From Bacteroidia bacterium (lineage in GTDB: Bacteria; Bacteroidota; Bacteroidia; Flavobacteriales; Flavobacteriaceae), in assembly GCA_030431055.1 (NCBI GenBank), contig JAUIJA010000002.1, positions 1 through 64,000 on the forward strand: a stretch of DNA of 64,000 nucleotides, given 5' to 3'. A model generated the notes under the pieces. The model had not been told where the DNA came from. It saw only the letters and a program-made list of their open reading frames with translations, and searched no databases. A program made the translations under genes and the position numbers. Positions 56,429 to 64,000 of this stretch are shown here, in pieces; position 1 is the first letter of the stretch, and every line of letters starts with the position of its first letter.

Positions 56429-57797
56429 CTTGATTAATTAACTTCTTAGTTTCATTGTTAAATCGAATAAATAAAAATACACCTGCTGCTGTTAAACCAG
56501 CTAATAATCCAATCCAAATTCCGGTTGCTCCTAAACTCGTAAACAAACCTAAATAAATAGAAATAGGAAATCCGATTACCCAATAGGCTACAAATGTGAT
56601 ATACATAGGAATTTTTACATCTTGTAAACCTCGTAATGCACCAAGCACTACTACTTGAACTCCATCGGAAATTTGGAAAATAGCTGCAACTAATAATAAT
56701 TGCGCTGCAATCGTTACTACTTCTAAATTCTCGGAATAATTGGCAGCGTCTTTTAAATCGACAAAAAGTGTTGGTAACTGTTCGTGAAAAAGTAAAAACA
56801 CAATCGCAAATGCAATTTCCAAAATAGTCGTTAATAAGAAAATTGAAAAAGCAACTAATCGCAATTTATGAAAATCGCCCAATCCTTTTTGATTTCCTAC
56901 GCGAATCATAGCCGCAACACCTAATCCCATTGCAAACATAAATGTAAACGAAGCTAAACTTAACGCAACTTGGTTAGCAGCTTGACTTGTAGTTCCTAAT
57001 CTTCCTGAAAGCCAAATTGCGCCTGTAAATAAAGCAACTTCAAACAACATTTGCATTGCTGATGGCGTTCCTAATTTAATGATTTTTATATTGACTTCTC
57101 GTTTTATTTCTTTCAACGAAAAGCCTTTAAAAAACAGATGAAATTTCTTTTTTGAACTCATTAAATAATGCATAAATCCAAGCATTACAAAACGTGAAAC
57201 TATTGTACCGATAGCCGCGCCAATAATTCCTAACTCTGGGAAAATCCAAATTCCGTAAATGAATAAATAATTCAAAACTACGTTTACAACATTTGCTAGA
57301 ATTGTTGCCCACATTGAATATTTGGTTTCGCTCATTCCATCGGCAAATTGTTTATACGCTTGAAAGACAATTAACGGAATTAACGAAAAAGCAACTATAT
57401 CTAAATACGGTTTTGCCAATTCCACCACATTTTCAGGTTGTCCCATAAATGCAATTAGTGGCTTTGAAAAGTAAATTATCCCGAATAAAATTACGCCCAA
57501 AATCGTACACAAATACAAACCATGATGAAAAGCGCTTCTCCCTTCTTCTATACTTTTCTTTCCATCGGCTTCAGCAACTAAAGGAGTAATTGCAGTGGAA
57601 AAACCAATTCCCAAAGACATTGCAATAAACACAAAACTATTACCAAGTGAAACCGCCGCGAGTTCTGTTGGACCTAATTTTCCAACCATAACGTTATCTA
57701 CAATACTAACAATAGTATGTCCTAACATTCCTAAAATAATAGGAAAGGCTAACTTTAAATTATAAGAAAACTCCTTTGTGTATTGTGCTAAATTCAT
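56418..57797 (-). CDS. MATE family multidrug/Na+ antiporter
   Basis: A 459-residue protein with twelve membrane segments in two homologous halves. N-terminal LAFPIILGMLGHTIVSIVDNVMVGKLG, FVFIAMSLGIGFSTAITPLVAEADG and, in the second half, GTPSAMQMLFEVALFTGAIW and LGVAAMIRVGNQKG are the MATE hallmarks (NorM-type). It exports cationic drugs or dyes by Na+ or H+ antiport. The final residues and stop come from a heptamer array. Confidence 0.92.
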   Translation of the reverse strand: MNLAQYTKEFSYNLKLAFPIILGMLGHTIVSIVDNVMVGKLGPTELAAVSLGNSFVFIAMSLGIGFSTAITPLVAEADGKKSIEEGRSAFHHGLYLCTILGVILFGIIYFSKPLIAFMGQPENVVELAKPYLDIVAFSLIPLIVFQAYKQFADGMSETKYSMWATILANVVNVVLNYLFIYGIWIFPELGIIGAAIGTIVSRFVMLGFMHYLMSSKKKFHLFFKGFSLKEIKREVNIKIIKLGTPSAMQMLFEVALFTGAIWLSGRLGTTSQAANQVALSLASFTFMFAMGLGVAAMIRVGNQKGLGDFHKLRLVAFSIFLLTTILEIAFAIVFLLFHEQLPTLFVDLKDAANYSENLEVVTIAAQLLLVAAIFQISDGVQVVVLGALRGLQDVKIPMYITFVAYWVIGFPISIYLGLFTSLGATGIWIGLLAGLTAAGVFLFIRFNNETKKLINQVES

Positions 57798-57829
57798 ACC
57801 TTTTTTGAAATCGTTTGCAAAGGTAGGTT

Positions 57830-57864
57830 TTTAGTATTTAGGAATTAGTAACTAGTGTTTAGTT
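57830..57864. repeat. Heptamer array between MATE and PPK2 genes
   Basis: TTTAGTA, TTTAGGA, ATTAGTA, ACTAGTG, TTTAGTT: five units of a degenerate WTTAGTA repeat. Confidence 0.68.
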
Positions 57865-57875
57865 TTTTTATTTAT

Positions 57876-57914
57876 TTGTTCTCGATACATTTTGTTTCGT
57901 CACTTTGAGTTTTC
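57876..57914 (-). repeat. REP-like half-element at the 3' end of PPK2
   Basis: On minus: GAAAACTCAAAGTGACGAAA then CAAAATGTATCGAGAACAAA. It matches the right half of the elements at 40461, 60420 and 62474, and its TGA is the PPK2 stop codon. Confidence 0.75.
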
Positions 57915-58787
57915 CGATGACAATTTATCGTGATAAAACTTGATATTTTTTTTAATTTCTTCGTCTAATTCTGGTTCTTTAATATCTGTATATTTTTGAA
58001 GTTCTTCTAAAATCGTTTTCGCAACCAAATATCGGCAAGTTTCTTTATTATCTGCAGGAACAACATACCAAGGTGCGTGTTCTTTTGAAGTTCGATTAAT
58101 TGCATCTTCATAACAAACTTGATAATTGTCCCAAAGTTCTCTTTCGGCTAAATCGGCTGGAGAAAATTTCCAATTGTGTTTTTCTTTTTCTAATCTTCGT
58201 AATAATCGTCTTCGTTGTTCTTCTTTACTCAAGTGTAAATAAAATTTCAATACAATTACACCGTTTGAAGCAATATGTTTTTCAAAATTATTGATGCTTT
58301 CAAAACGATTATTCCAAAACTCATCATTAATATCTTCCACCTTATTAATACCTGGAATTCGTTCGTTTAAAATATATTCAGGATGAACACGAGTAATCAA
58401 AACATTTTCATAATGCGTGCGATTAAAAACTGAAAACTTACCTTTTTCCGGCAAAGCTAAATAATGTCGCCATAAATAATCGTGTTCAAGCTCTGTTGAA
58501 TTTGGTGTTTTAAAACTATGCACCACTACTCCACGCGCATTGAATTCTTTAAAAACTTCACGAATTAAACTATCTTTTCCCGCTGTATCCATTCCTTGTA
58601 AGCAAACCAAAACGCCATATTTATTATGCGCGTACATTTTATCTTGAAGTTTGCTTAAATCTTCTCTTATTTTTTGAAGTTCTTTTTCTTTTTTCTTTTC
58701 GGAAGTTTCAACATCGATAAATGTTGGACGATCTTTTAATTTTATTGGTGAAGTTACTCTTAAAGATGAACATTCAATATTTTTCAT
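57900..58787 (-). CDS. ppk2: Polyphosphate kinase 2 family protein
   Basis: A 295-residue PPK2 that transfers phosphate from polyphosphate to nucleotides. Walker A is VCLQGMDTAGKDSLIREVF, then RGVVVHSFKTPNSTELEHDY, FNRTHYENVLITRVHPEY, VLKFYLHLSKEEQRRRLLRR (lid) and APWYVVPADNKETCRYLVA. The pattern suits the class III/I single-domain group. ATG 58787 (MKNIECSSLRV) is chosen; the longer frame reaches 58883 and would run into the divergent sigma gene. The C-terminus SSENSK and stop are encoded by a REP-like element. Confidence 0.9.
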   Translation of the reverse strand: MKNIECSSLRVTSPIKLKDRPTFIDVETSEKKKEKELQKIREDLSKLQDKMYAHNKYGVLVCLQGMDTAGKDSLIREVFKEFNARGVVVHSFKTPNSTELEHDYLWRHYLALPEKGKFSVFNRTHYENVLITRVHPEYILNERIPGINKVEDINDEFWNNRFESINNFEKHIASNGVIVLKFYLHLSKEEQRRRLLRRLEKEKHNWKFSPADLAERELWDNYQVCYEDAINRTSKEHAPWYVVPADNKETCRYLVAKTILEELQKYTDIKEPELDEEIKKNIKFYHDKLSSENSK

Positions 58788-58892
58788 TTGGCACTTATTT
58801 TGACATTTAATCATTAAATTTAAAAAATATTTTAAGGTCGTCCCAACCTTTTTCTCTTTTTTACTCTCTTTATAAGAAAGCACTTATTTGTG

Positions 58893-59426
58893 ATGGATGA
58901 AAAAATAATACAAGCCTGTAAAAAACAACGTCGTGATGCGCAACGGCAACTGTATGAATATATGGCGCCTAAACTGTACTATTTGTGCAAACGTTATTTG
59001 AAAAAAGAGGAAGAAATTGAAGAAGTTTTAGCCGATTCATTTTTTATCATTTTTACGAAAATAGATCAACTTAAAGAAGTTAAAGCATTTGAAGGTTGGG
59101 CAAAAAAAATCACGGTGAATCAATGTTTAGCACAGTTGAAAAAGAATCTCAACTTCAATTTATATTTAGATGATGTTTCTTACGCTAGTCAACCATTAGC
59201 AGATGAAATGACCGATTTAGAAGAAGAAGATTTACTCAATTTAGTCAAATATATTCCCGAAGGTTGTCAAACAATTTTCAGTTTGTTTGTAATTGAAGGA
59301 TATAGTCACAAAGAAATTGCTGAACAGTTAAATATTTCCGAAGGAACATCCAAATCACAATTAAATGCTGCCAAAAGTAAATTGAAAGAATTAGTAACTA
59401 CCTACTATTATCAAAAAGCGAAGTAA
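58893..59426 (+). CDS. RNA polymerase ECF sigma factor
   Basis: A 177-residue ECF sigma factor. Region 2: YEYMAPKLYYLCKRYLKKEEEIEEVLADSF, then FEGWAKKITVNQCLAQLKK; region 4: LVKYIPEGCQTIFSLFVIEGYSHKEIAEQLNISEGTSKSQLNAAKSKL, shown here by GYSHKEIAEQLN and SEGTSKSQL. No extra domain is present. The anti-sigma-like membrane protein gene begins 1 nt after its stop. It starts about 100 nt from the divergent PPK2 ATG. Confidence 0.9.
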   Translation: MDEKIIQACKKQRRDAQRQLYEYMAPKLYYLCKRYLKKEEEIEEVLADSFFIIFTKIDQLKEVKAFEGWAKKITVNQCLAQLKKNLNFNLYLDDVSYASQPLADEMTDLEEEDLLNLVKYIPEGCQTIFSLFVIEGYSHKEIAEQLNISEGTSKSQLNAAKSKLKELVTTYYYQKAK

Positions 59427-59427
59427 A

Positions 59428-60351
59428 ATGAATACCGAAGATAAACTATATAACAAAATAAAATCGGCTGCCGATAAAGGTTCGACTCCAGACTTTTCTG
59501 GAATGGACAAAGTTTGGTCGCGCGTAGAAGACAAACTCGATGCAAAAGTATCGAAAACAGAATCTTCAAAATGGAAAAAAATTGCCGTTGCTGCTTCTAT
59601 TGTAGTAGTTGGAACTATTGCTTATAACTTTATGAACAACGAACCTGAAATAATCACCAATGAACACTCTGTTGTTGTAAACGATAGTCTTCCAATAAAC
59701 ACTAACAATACTCTTGTAGAAGTTTCAAAAGAAAAACCTGTAGAAAAAACAGAAACAAAATTTGAAAATCCAAATATTGTAGTAAATGCTGATGTAATTT
59801 TAGAAAAAAAAATCGAAGAAGAACCAACAATTGTTTCAAATATTCCTAAAGTTGAACCTATGAAAATTTCAGTTGCTGAAGAAGTTCAATTTGAAGAAAT
59901 GATAATAGAAGATAACGCTCCTGAAATGTCAGATTATCAAAAAGGAAACTCATTTGTTGAAAGTTCTAAAAAAGAACAACCAAATCTTTATTCAAATTTT
60001 ACTACCACTGAAGCTGCTGTACCGAAATCGGCATATCAAGAGAAGAAATTAGATCCATTAATGGTTGTTGATGGAAAAGCTAAAAAAGGACTAAAAGTAG
60101 ATGAAATCAACAATTCGGAAGTTGATTCCATTGTATACTTAAAAGAGCCTTTATATATCATTAACGGTAAAGAATATTCTGAAAAAGAACTTTTTGGTCC
60201 AAATCCTACTAGTCCGTATGCGCCATTAAACCAACAAGACATTATTTCTACCACAATTTATCAAGGTGAAGACGCTACGAAATTGTATGGCGAAAAAGGA
60301 AAAAAAGGTGTCGTCATCATTACAACAAAAAACAGAAAACCTAAGAATTAG
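59428..60351 (+). CDS. Membrane protein, anti-sigma-like, with TonB-plug-like C-terminus
   Basis: A 307-residue protein: cytoplasmic N-terminus with an anti-sigma-like helix (about 1-48, MNTEDKLYNKIKSAADKGST, DFSGMDKVWSRVEDKL), one membrane segment (about 49-66, IAVAASIVVVGTIAY), a long acidic Pro/Glu periplasmic stretch, and a C-terminal ~100 residues resembling a SusC/TonB receptor plug: PLMVVDGK, LKEPLYIINGKEY, LNQQDIISTTIYQGEDATKL and YGEKGKKGVVIITTK. It is 1 nt after the ECF sigma gene, so it is probably its regulator. The assignment as anti-sigma is by context and topology. Confidence 0.72.
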   Translation: MNTEDKLYNKIKSAADKGSTPDFSGMDKVWSRVEDKLDAKVSKTESSKWKKIAVAASIVVVGTIAYNFMNNEPEIITNEHSVVVNDSLPINTNNTLVEVSKEKPVEKTETKFENPNIVVNADVILEKKIEEEPTIVSNIPKVEPMKISVAEEVQFEEMIIEDNAPEMSDYQKGNSFVESSKKEQPNLYSNFTTTEAAVPKSAYQEKKLDPLMVVDGKAKKGLKVDEINNSEVDSIVYLKEPLYIINGKEYSEKELFGPNPTSPYAPLNQQDIISTTIYQGEDATKLYGEKGKKGVVIITTKNRKPKN

Positions 60352-60372
60352 TATTTAGTCGCAGTTTAAAGT

Positions 60373-60457
60373 CGTCAGTTCGAGTGTTTTGATTAGATTC
60401 TCGATACTTTCGCTTTGCGAAAACTCGAATTGACGAATCAAAATTTATCGAGAACAA
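60373..60457 (+). repeat. 85-nt REP-like element, copy 1
   Basis: Arms CGTCAGTTCGAG (60373) and CTCGAATTGACG, TTTTGATT and AATCAAAA, TTCTCGATA and TATCGAGAA, with central CGCTTTGCG. About 78 of 85 positions match 62429-62513, in the same orientation. Confidence 0.8.
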
Positions 60458-60488
60458 TAAAGAATCGTTTCACACAAAATCTAATATT

Positions 60489-62399
60489 ATGAAAAATGTA
60501 AAAATTATTTCATTAGGGATTGCTATGCTTTTTGCGTTCCTAAGCTTCAAAACCGTAAATCATTCATTTACAAATAAAAACGATTTAAAAACAATCACTG
60601 GAATCGTTTCAGACGATTTAGGTCCAGTTGCTGGAGCAAGTGTTATTGTTAAAGGCACAAAAACTGGAACTACAACCGATTTTAACGGAAAATATTCCAT
60701 ACAAGCTAAAGAAGGCGATTTTTTAGAATTCACCTATGTTGGGTTTAACAAAGAGACTCGAAAAGTGGGAAAATCGAATGTAATAAATGTGACTTTTAAA
60801 AGTAATTTAGTTATGCAAGAAGTTGTTGTAGCTGCTTATTCTGAAACCAAAAAAGAATTAAAAGGAAAAGTTGCTGGTGTACAAATATCAAACACATCAT
60901 CTTCTCCAAAAGTAAGAATCAGAGGAACTTCTTCAATTATAACTAATGAGGCTCATCAGCCTCATTACGATAACAATAACAAAAACATCATTTCAACCGA
61001 CAATGAAGATTATGGTGTTTTAATTGAAAATGAATTTGAAAGTCCGAAACAATCGCCACTTTCAACTTTTTCAATTGATGTCGATAATGCTTCTTATACA
61101 AACATTCGCCGTTTCATTAATAACGGACAAAAAGTTCCAAAGGACGCTGTTCGTGTGGAAGAAATGGTAAACTTTTTCAAGTATAATTATGCACAACCAA
61201 AAGACAAACATCCGTTTGCGATTCATACAGAATATAGCGAATGTCCTTGGAATGAAAATCACAAATTATTGAAAATTGGTTTACAAGGAAAAGAAATTCC
61301 GACAGATGATTTACCTAATTCTAACTTCGTTTTCTTAATTGATGTTTCAGGTTCAATGCGTTCGCAAAACAAATTGCCTTTATTGAAAGAATCGATGAAA
61401 GTTTTGGTTAACCAAATGCGAAAAGATGATAAAGTTGCTATTGTAGTTTATGCTGGTGCTGCTGGATTGGTTCTTCCTCCAACATCTGGAAATAAAAAAG
61501 AAACGATTATTAATGCTTTTAATAATCTTCAAGCTGGTGGAAGCACTGCTGGTGGTGCCGGAATTCAATTGGCATACAAAATTGCTCAGGAAAACTTTAT
61601 AAAAGGTGGAAATAATCGTGTGATTTTAGCTACTGATGGCGATTTTAATGTAGGCGCTTCATCTGATAATGATATGGAACGCTTAATTGAAGAAAAGCGT
61701 AAAAGTGGTGTTTTCTTAACTTGTTTAGGTTACGGAATGGGTAATTACAAAGACAGTAAAATGGAAACTTTAGCTAATAAAGGAAACGGAAATTATGCTT
61801 ACATTGATAATATTCAAGAAGCAAATCGCTTTTTAGGAAAAGAATTTAAAGGAAGTATGTTTGCGATTGCAAAAGATGTGAAAATTCAAATCGAATTTAA
61901 CCCAAAACATGTTCAAAGTTACCGATTAATTGGTTATGAAAACCGAAAATTACGTCCAGAAGATTTTAAAAACGATGCAATTGATGCGGGCGAATTAGGT
62001 AGCGGACATACAGTTACAGCTTTGTACGAAATTATTCCAACAGGTGTAAAAAGTGATTATTTAAAAGAAGTTGACGGCTTAAAATATTCAAATGTTTCCA
62101 ACAATCAGAATTTTTCAGAGGAATTAGCCACAATAAAATTCCGTTATAAAAAACCAGATGGCGAAAAAAGTACAGAAATGGTTGAAACAATTAAAAATGA
62201 AACTATTGCTTTAGCTAAAACTTCTGATGATTTTAAATTTAGTTCATCTGTAGCTTGGTTCGGATTAAAATTACGCGATTCGAAATTAATCAGTAATAAA
62301 TCAATTGCGGATATTAAAAATTTGGCAAAACAAGGAAAATCTAATGATGCGGAAGGTTATCGTTCTGAATTCATTCGATTAGTTGATGCGGTTAATTAG
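60489..62399 (+). CDS. vWA (YfbK-type) protein with carboxypeptidase-regulatory-like and plug-like N-terminus
   Basis: A 636-residue exported protein. After an N-terminal hydrophobic segment: carboxypeptidase-regulatory-like domain (about 38-115, ITGIVSDDLGPVAGASVIVK, TDFNGKYSIQAKEGD, FTYVGF), a short plug-like segment (EVVVAAYSETKKELKGKVAGVQI, VRIRGTSSI), the YfbK N-domain (FSIDVDNASYTNIRRFINNG, VRVEEMVNFFKYNY), vWA domain with MIDAS DVSGSM (about 285-455) and a DUF3520-like C-terminus to the end. Such proteins may bind metal-dependently to surface partners. It lies between two near-identical REP-like elements. Confidence 0.85.
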   Translation: MKNVKIISLGIAMLFAFLSFKTVNHSFTNKNDLKTITGIVSDDLGPVAGASVIVKGTKTGTTTDFNGKYSIQAKEGDFLEFTYVGFNKETRKVGKSNVINVTFKSNLVMQEVVVAAYSETKKELKGKVAGVQISNTSSSPKVRIRGTSSIITNEAHQPHYDNNNKNIISTDNEDYGVLIENEFESPKQSPLSTFSIDVDNASYTNIRRFINNGQKVPKDAVRVEEMVNFFKYNYAQPKDKHPFAIHTEYSECPWNENHKLLKIGLQGKEIPTDDLPNSNFVFLIDVSGSMRSQNKLPLLKESMKVLVNQMRKDDKVAIVVYAGAAGLVLPPTSGNKKETIINAFNNLQAGGSTAGGAGIQLAYKIAQENFIKGGNNRVILATDGDFNVGASSDNDMERLIEEKRKSGVFLTCLGYGMGNYKDSKMETLANKGNGNYAYIDNIQEANRFLGKEFKGSMFAIAKDVKIQIEFNPKHVQSYRLIGYENRKLRPEDFKNDAIDAGELGSGHTVTALYEIIPTGVKSDYLKEVDGLKYSNVSNNQNFSEELATIKFRYKKPDGEKSTEMVETIKNETIALAKTSDDFKFSSSVAWFGLKLRDSKLISNKSIADIKNLAKQGKSNDAEGYRSEFIRLVDAVN

Positions 62400-62428
62400 T
62401 GTTTTTTGAAAATTTAAAATAAATAAAA

Positions 62429-62513
62429 CGTCAGTTCGAGTTTTTTGATTCGGTTCTCGATATTTTCGCTTTGCGAAAACTCGAACTGACGAATCAAAAA
62501 GTATCGAGAACAA
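62429..62513 (+). repeat. 85-nt REP-like element, copy 2
   Basis: Arms CGTCAGTTCGAGTTTT/AAAACTCGAACTGACG (16-bp perfect), TTGATTC/GAATCAA and TTCTCGATA/TATCGAGAA, occurring in the order A-B-C-A'-B'-C'. Followed by hairpin ATCCTGCAAGGT/ACCTTGTAGGAT at 62523-62553. Confidence 0.82.
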
Positions 62514-62522
62514 ATAAAAATT

Positions 62523-62553
62523 ATCCTGCAAGGTTTTAATGACCTTGTAGGAT
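62523..62553 (+). terminator. Hairpin between vWA gene and the next gene
   Basis: 12-bp stem with one wobble, 7-nt loop, poor T-run; termination uncertain. Confidence 0.45.
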
Positions 62554-62567
62554 TTAATCAATATAAA

Positions 62568-63080
62568 ATGAAAAAAATAATTTTAACATTTCTAATTCTA
62601 TTTACAATAAGTAATGGCTTTTGTCAAACTAAAATTCAAAAAAAAGAAGCTTTATTGGTTTTAAATGGTAAAATAATTTCTAAAGAAATATTAGAAAAAA
62701 TCGATCCAATAATAATTGATAGTATTAAAGTTTTAAAAAATAAGTCTTCAACTGATAAATATGGTGAAAAAGGAAAATTTGGTACGATTGAAATTTATTC
62801 AAGTAAATACGTTTCTGAAAATTTAAACAAAAACCAAAAAATTATTTATGTTTTAGGCGGAATTGCATCAATTTATACCAAAGAAGATATTGAATTTGAA
62901 AAGAAATACAACGTAAAATATCATGATTTTGGTTGTATTGCGCCAACAAATTTTGAAGAATATGAAGCTAAAAACAAAAAAGTATTCGATTCGCTTTCAA
63001 AAGAATTTGGAGAAAATTGGCAAAAAGAAATTAAAGTTTCATCAATGGGATTTTCTGAATGGAAAAAAGAAAAAAATTAG
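62568..63080 (+). CDS. Secreted protein with plug-like motif, unknown function
   Basis: A 170-residue exported protein (signal KKIILTFLILFTISNGFCQ). Residues about 28-85 contain LLVLNGKIISKEILEKIDP, DSIKVLKNKSSTDKYGEKGK and FGTIEIYSSK, a reduced TonB-plug-like pattern that resembles the C-terminus of the protein at 59428. The rest (IYTKEDIEFEKKYNVKYHDF onward) is not recognised. No barrel follows, so it is not a receptor. Confidence 0.65.
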   Translation: MKKIILTFLILFTISNGFCQTKIQKKEALLVLNGKIISKEILEKIDPIIIDSIKVLKNKSSTDKYGEKGKFGTIEIYSSKYVSENLNKNQKIIYVLGGIASIYTKEDIEFEKKYNVKYHDFGCIAPTNFEEYEAKNKKVFDSLSKEFGENWQKEIKVSSMGFSEWKKEKN

Positions 63081-63104
63081 TACATTTAGAGTAAAATCAA
63101 CACA

Positions 63105-63554
63105 ATGAAGAAAATAATTAAACTTTTAGCAGTAGCTTTTATATTAATTCAGTTTTTCCAAATTGATAAAACAAATCCACCAGTTGATGAAAGTCAGGAT
63201 TTTCTAAAAATTCACAATCCTTCGTCTGAAATTGCCCAGCAAATTAAAGCTTCGTGTTATGATTGTCATTCTAATGAAACGAATTATCCTTGGTACACTT
63301 ACGTGCAACCTGTTGGTTGGTGGACAAAAGATCATATCGACCATGGAAAAAAGCACTTAAATTTTTCAGAATTTGGAACTTACGAAGCAAAAAAGCAATC
63401 GCACAAAATGGAAGAATGTTATGAATTAATTGAAAAAGGAGAAATGCCTTTAAAAAGTTACACTCTTGCACACAAAGATGCTGTTTTAGATGATGCAACT
63501 AAGCAACAACTAATTACTTACTTTAAGGAAATGGAAAATAAGTTGAAAGAATAA
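63105..63554 (+). CDS. Haem-binding domain protein (cytochrome c-like)
   Basis: A 149-residue protein with an N-terminal hydrophobic anchor (IIKLLAVAFILIQFFQI), and the single haem motif CYDCHSNETNYPWYTYVQPV with CxxCH, followed by WWTKDHIDHGKKHLNFSEF. This is the Haem_bd pattern (PF14376, recalled). It is exported, periplasmic, and may transfer electrons or bind haem. It follows the plug-motif gene by 24 nt and ends at a terminator. Confidence 0.83.
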   Translation: MKKIIKLLAVAFILIQFFQIDKTNPPVDESQDFLKIHNPSSEIAQQIKASCYDCHSNETNYPWYTYVQPVGWWTKDHIDHGKKHLNFSEFGTYEAKKQSHKMEECYELIEKGEMPLKSYTLAHKDAVLDDATKQQLITYFKEMENKLKE

Positions 63555-63560
63555 TTAAAT

Positions 63561-63593
63561 AAAAAAAGCTCCAAATTTTGGAGCTTTTTTTAT
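63561..63593. terminator. Bidirectional terminator
   Basis: AAAAAAAGCTCCAA/TTGGAGCTTTTTTT stem (63561-63574 and 63578-63591), between the haem-binding gene and the convergent ABC-F gene. Confidence 0.88.
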
Positions 63594-63595
63594 TT

Positions 63596-64000
63596 CTATT
63601 TCTCAATTTCTTTTAAATTTTCCATTTTCTTGTGTTCCAAGAAACCTTTAATATCTTCAAAATGTTCACGAACACGTTTGTTTCCAAATTCAAACACTTT
63701 AGTTACCAATCCATCTAAGAAATCACGATCGTGAGAAACTAAAATCAAGGTTCCATCGAAATCGCGTAATGCATCTTTAATAATGTCTTTGGTTTTCATA
63801 TCTAAGTGATTCGTAGGTTCATCGAGAATTAAAACATTAACCGGCTCTAACAACAATTTAATCATAGCCAAACGCGTTCTTTCTCCACCAGAAAGCACTT
63901 TAACTTTCTTTTGAATATCATCGCCACTAAACATAAATGCACCTAACATGTCTTTTATCTTTGAACGAATATCACCAACAGCAATTCTATCAATTGTATC
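63596..64000 (-). CDS. ABC-F family ATPase, 5' part beyond the window
   Basis: The C-terminal 134 residues of an ABC-F protein, open to the window edge. Visible: VKVLSGGERTRLAMIKLLLE (signature), VLILDEPTNHLDMKTKDII (Walker B and D-loop), LILVSHDRDFLDGLVTKVFE (switch His), and a lysine-rich C-terminal tail. It differs from the Uup-like protein at 43325 and resembles YheS/YbiT-type members (which lack a long coiled coil). Confidence 0.88.
   Translation of the reverse strand, partial: DTIDRIAVGDIRSKIKDMLGAFMFSGDDIQKKVKVLSGGERTRLAMIKLLLEPVNVLILDEPTNHLDMKTKDIIKDALRDFDGTLILVSHDRDFLDGLVTKVFEFGNKRVREHFEDIKGFLEHKKMENLKEIEK

Noticed and set aside
60373..62513. Composite transposon around the vWA gene
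   Set aside because: The flanking 85-nt copies carry no transposase and similar elements occur singly elsewhere.
62379..62561. 60-residue minus-strand frame
   Set aside because: Encoded by the 85-nt REP-like element in reverse.

Overview
The window is low-GC, almost fully coding DNA from a member of the Bacteroidetes, most likely Flavobacterium or a close relative. Pointers are: type IX secretion substrates with gliding-type C-terminal domains, a GldI-like lipoprotein isomerase, a Bacteroidetes-sized SecA, DUF4295 beside L33/L28, an internally consistent set of TAnnTTTG (-7) promoters with upstream TTG, and little Shine-Dalgarno signal. Most of the window is ordinary chromosomal housekeeping; I see no prophage, CRISPR array, insertion sequence or integrative element.

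Layout. 1-2.7 kb: serine synthesis (serC partial, serA) and a DUF937 protein. 2.7-7.4 kb: two small envelope proteins, a ParD/ParE-type toxin-antitoxin pair with a palindromic operator, small membrane proteins, msrA, lolD-like ABC ATPase, TIGR02757 protein and a 52-residue DUF1328 protein. 7.4-16.5 kb: ABC-2 exporter, two tandem type IX secretion substrates, crcB, DHH phosphoesterase, gldI and a cyclophilin-FKBP fusion. 16.5-25.7 kb: typA, rpsT, two tRNA-Glu genes, proS, a Trp/Tyr/Gly-rich lipoprotein, an OmpP1/FadL-type porin, rimO and small proteins. 25.7-34.7 kb: biotin-dependent acyl-CoA carboxylase operon, hybrid histidine kinase, bshC, a formylglycine-generating-enzyme-like gene broken by an in-frame TAG, and ndk. 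34.7-43.2 kb (minus strand): DUF721, lipocalin-like lipoprotein, ftsY, DUF4295, rpmG, rpmB, cinA, an Hpt protein, FAH hydrolase, exonuclease, 2-oxoacid dehydrogenase E2 and a glycosyltransferase. 43.3-52.1 kb: ABC-F protein, methyltransferase, LolD/MacB-type ATPase, cobalamin adenosyltransferase, DUF2795, secA. 52.1-58.8 kb: FAD oxidase, AEC transporter, meaB, a frameshifted pseudogene, MATE exporter, PPK2. 58.9-63.6 kb: ECF sigma factor, a membrane anti-sigma-like protein, a secreted vWA protein, a small plug-motif protein and a haem-binding protein. The window ends in a partial ABC-F gene.

Connections. The biotin-dependent carboxylase, the PduO-type cobalamin adenosyltransferase and MeaB are three scattered pieces of a likely propionyl-CoA/methylmalonyl-CoA, B12-dependent route. 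The two sorting-domain proteins, GldI, SecA and FtsY belong to secretion and envelope biogenesis. The sigma/anti-sigma/vWA cluster is the most system-like accessory unit.

The least explained structure is in the short repeats: (a) period-7 degenerate arrays with a different heptamer at each locus, at gene borders and inside one methyltransferase gene; (b) palindromic REP-like elements, one form of which lies in the same frame in two unrelated genes and encodes the same peptide; (c) a half-element that supplies the stop codon of PPK2; (d) a structured RNA-like element at 46931-47023. Three genes look damaged (codon-2 stop at 4140, TAG at 33555, frameshift near 55937).
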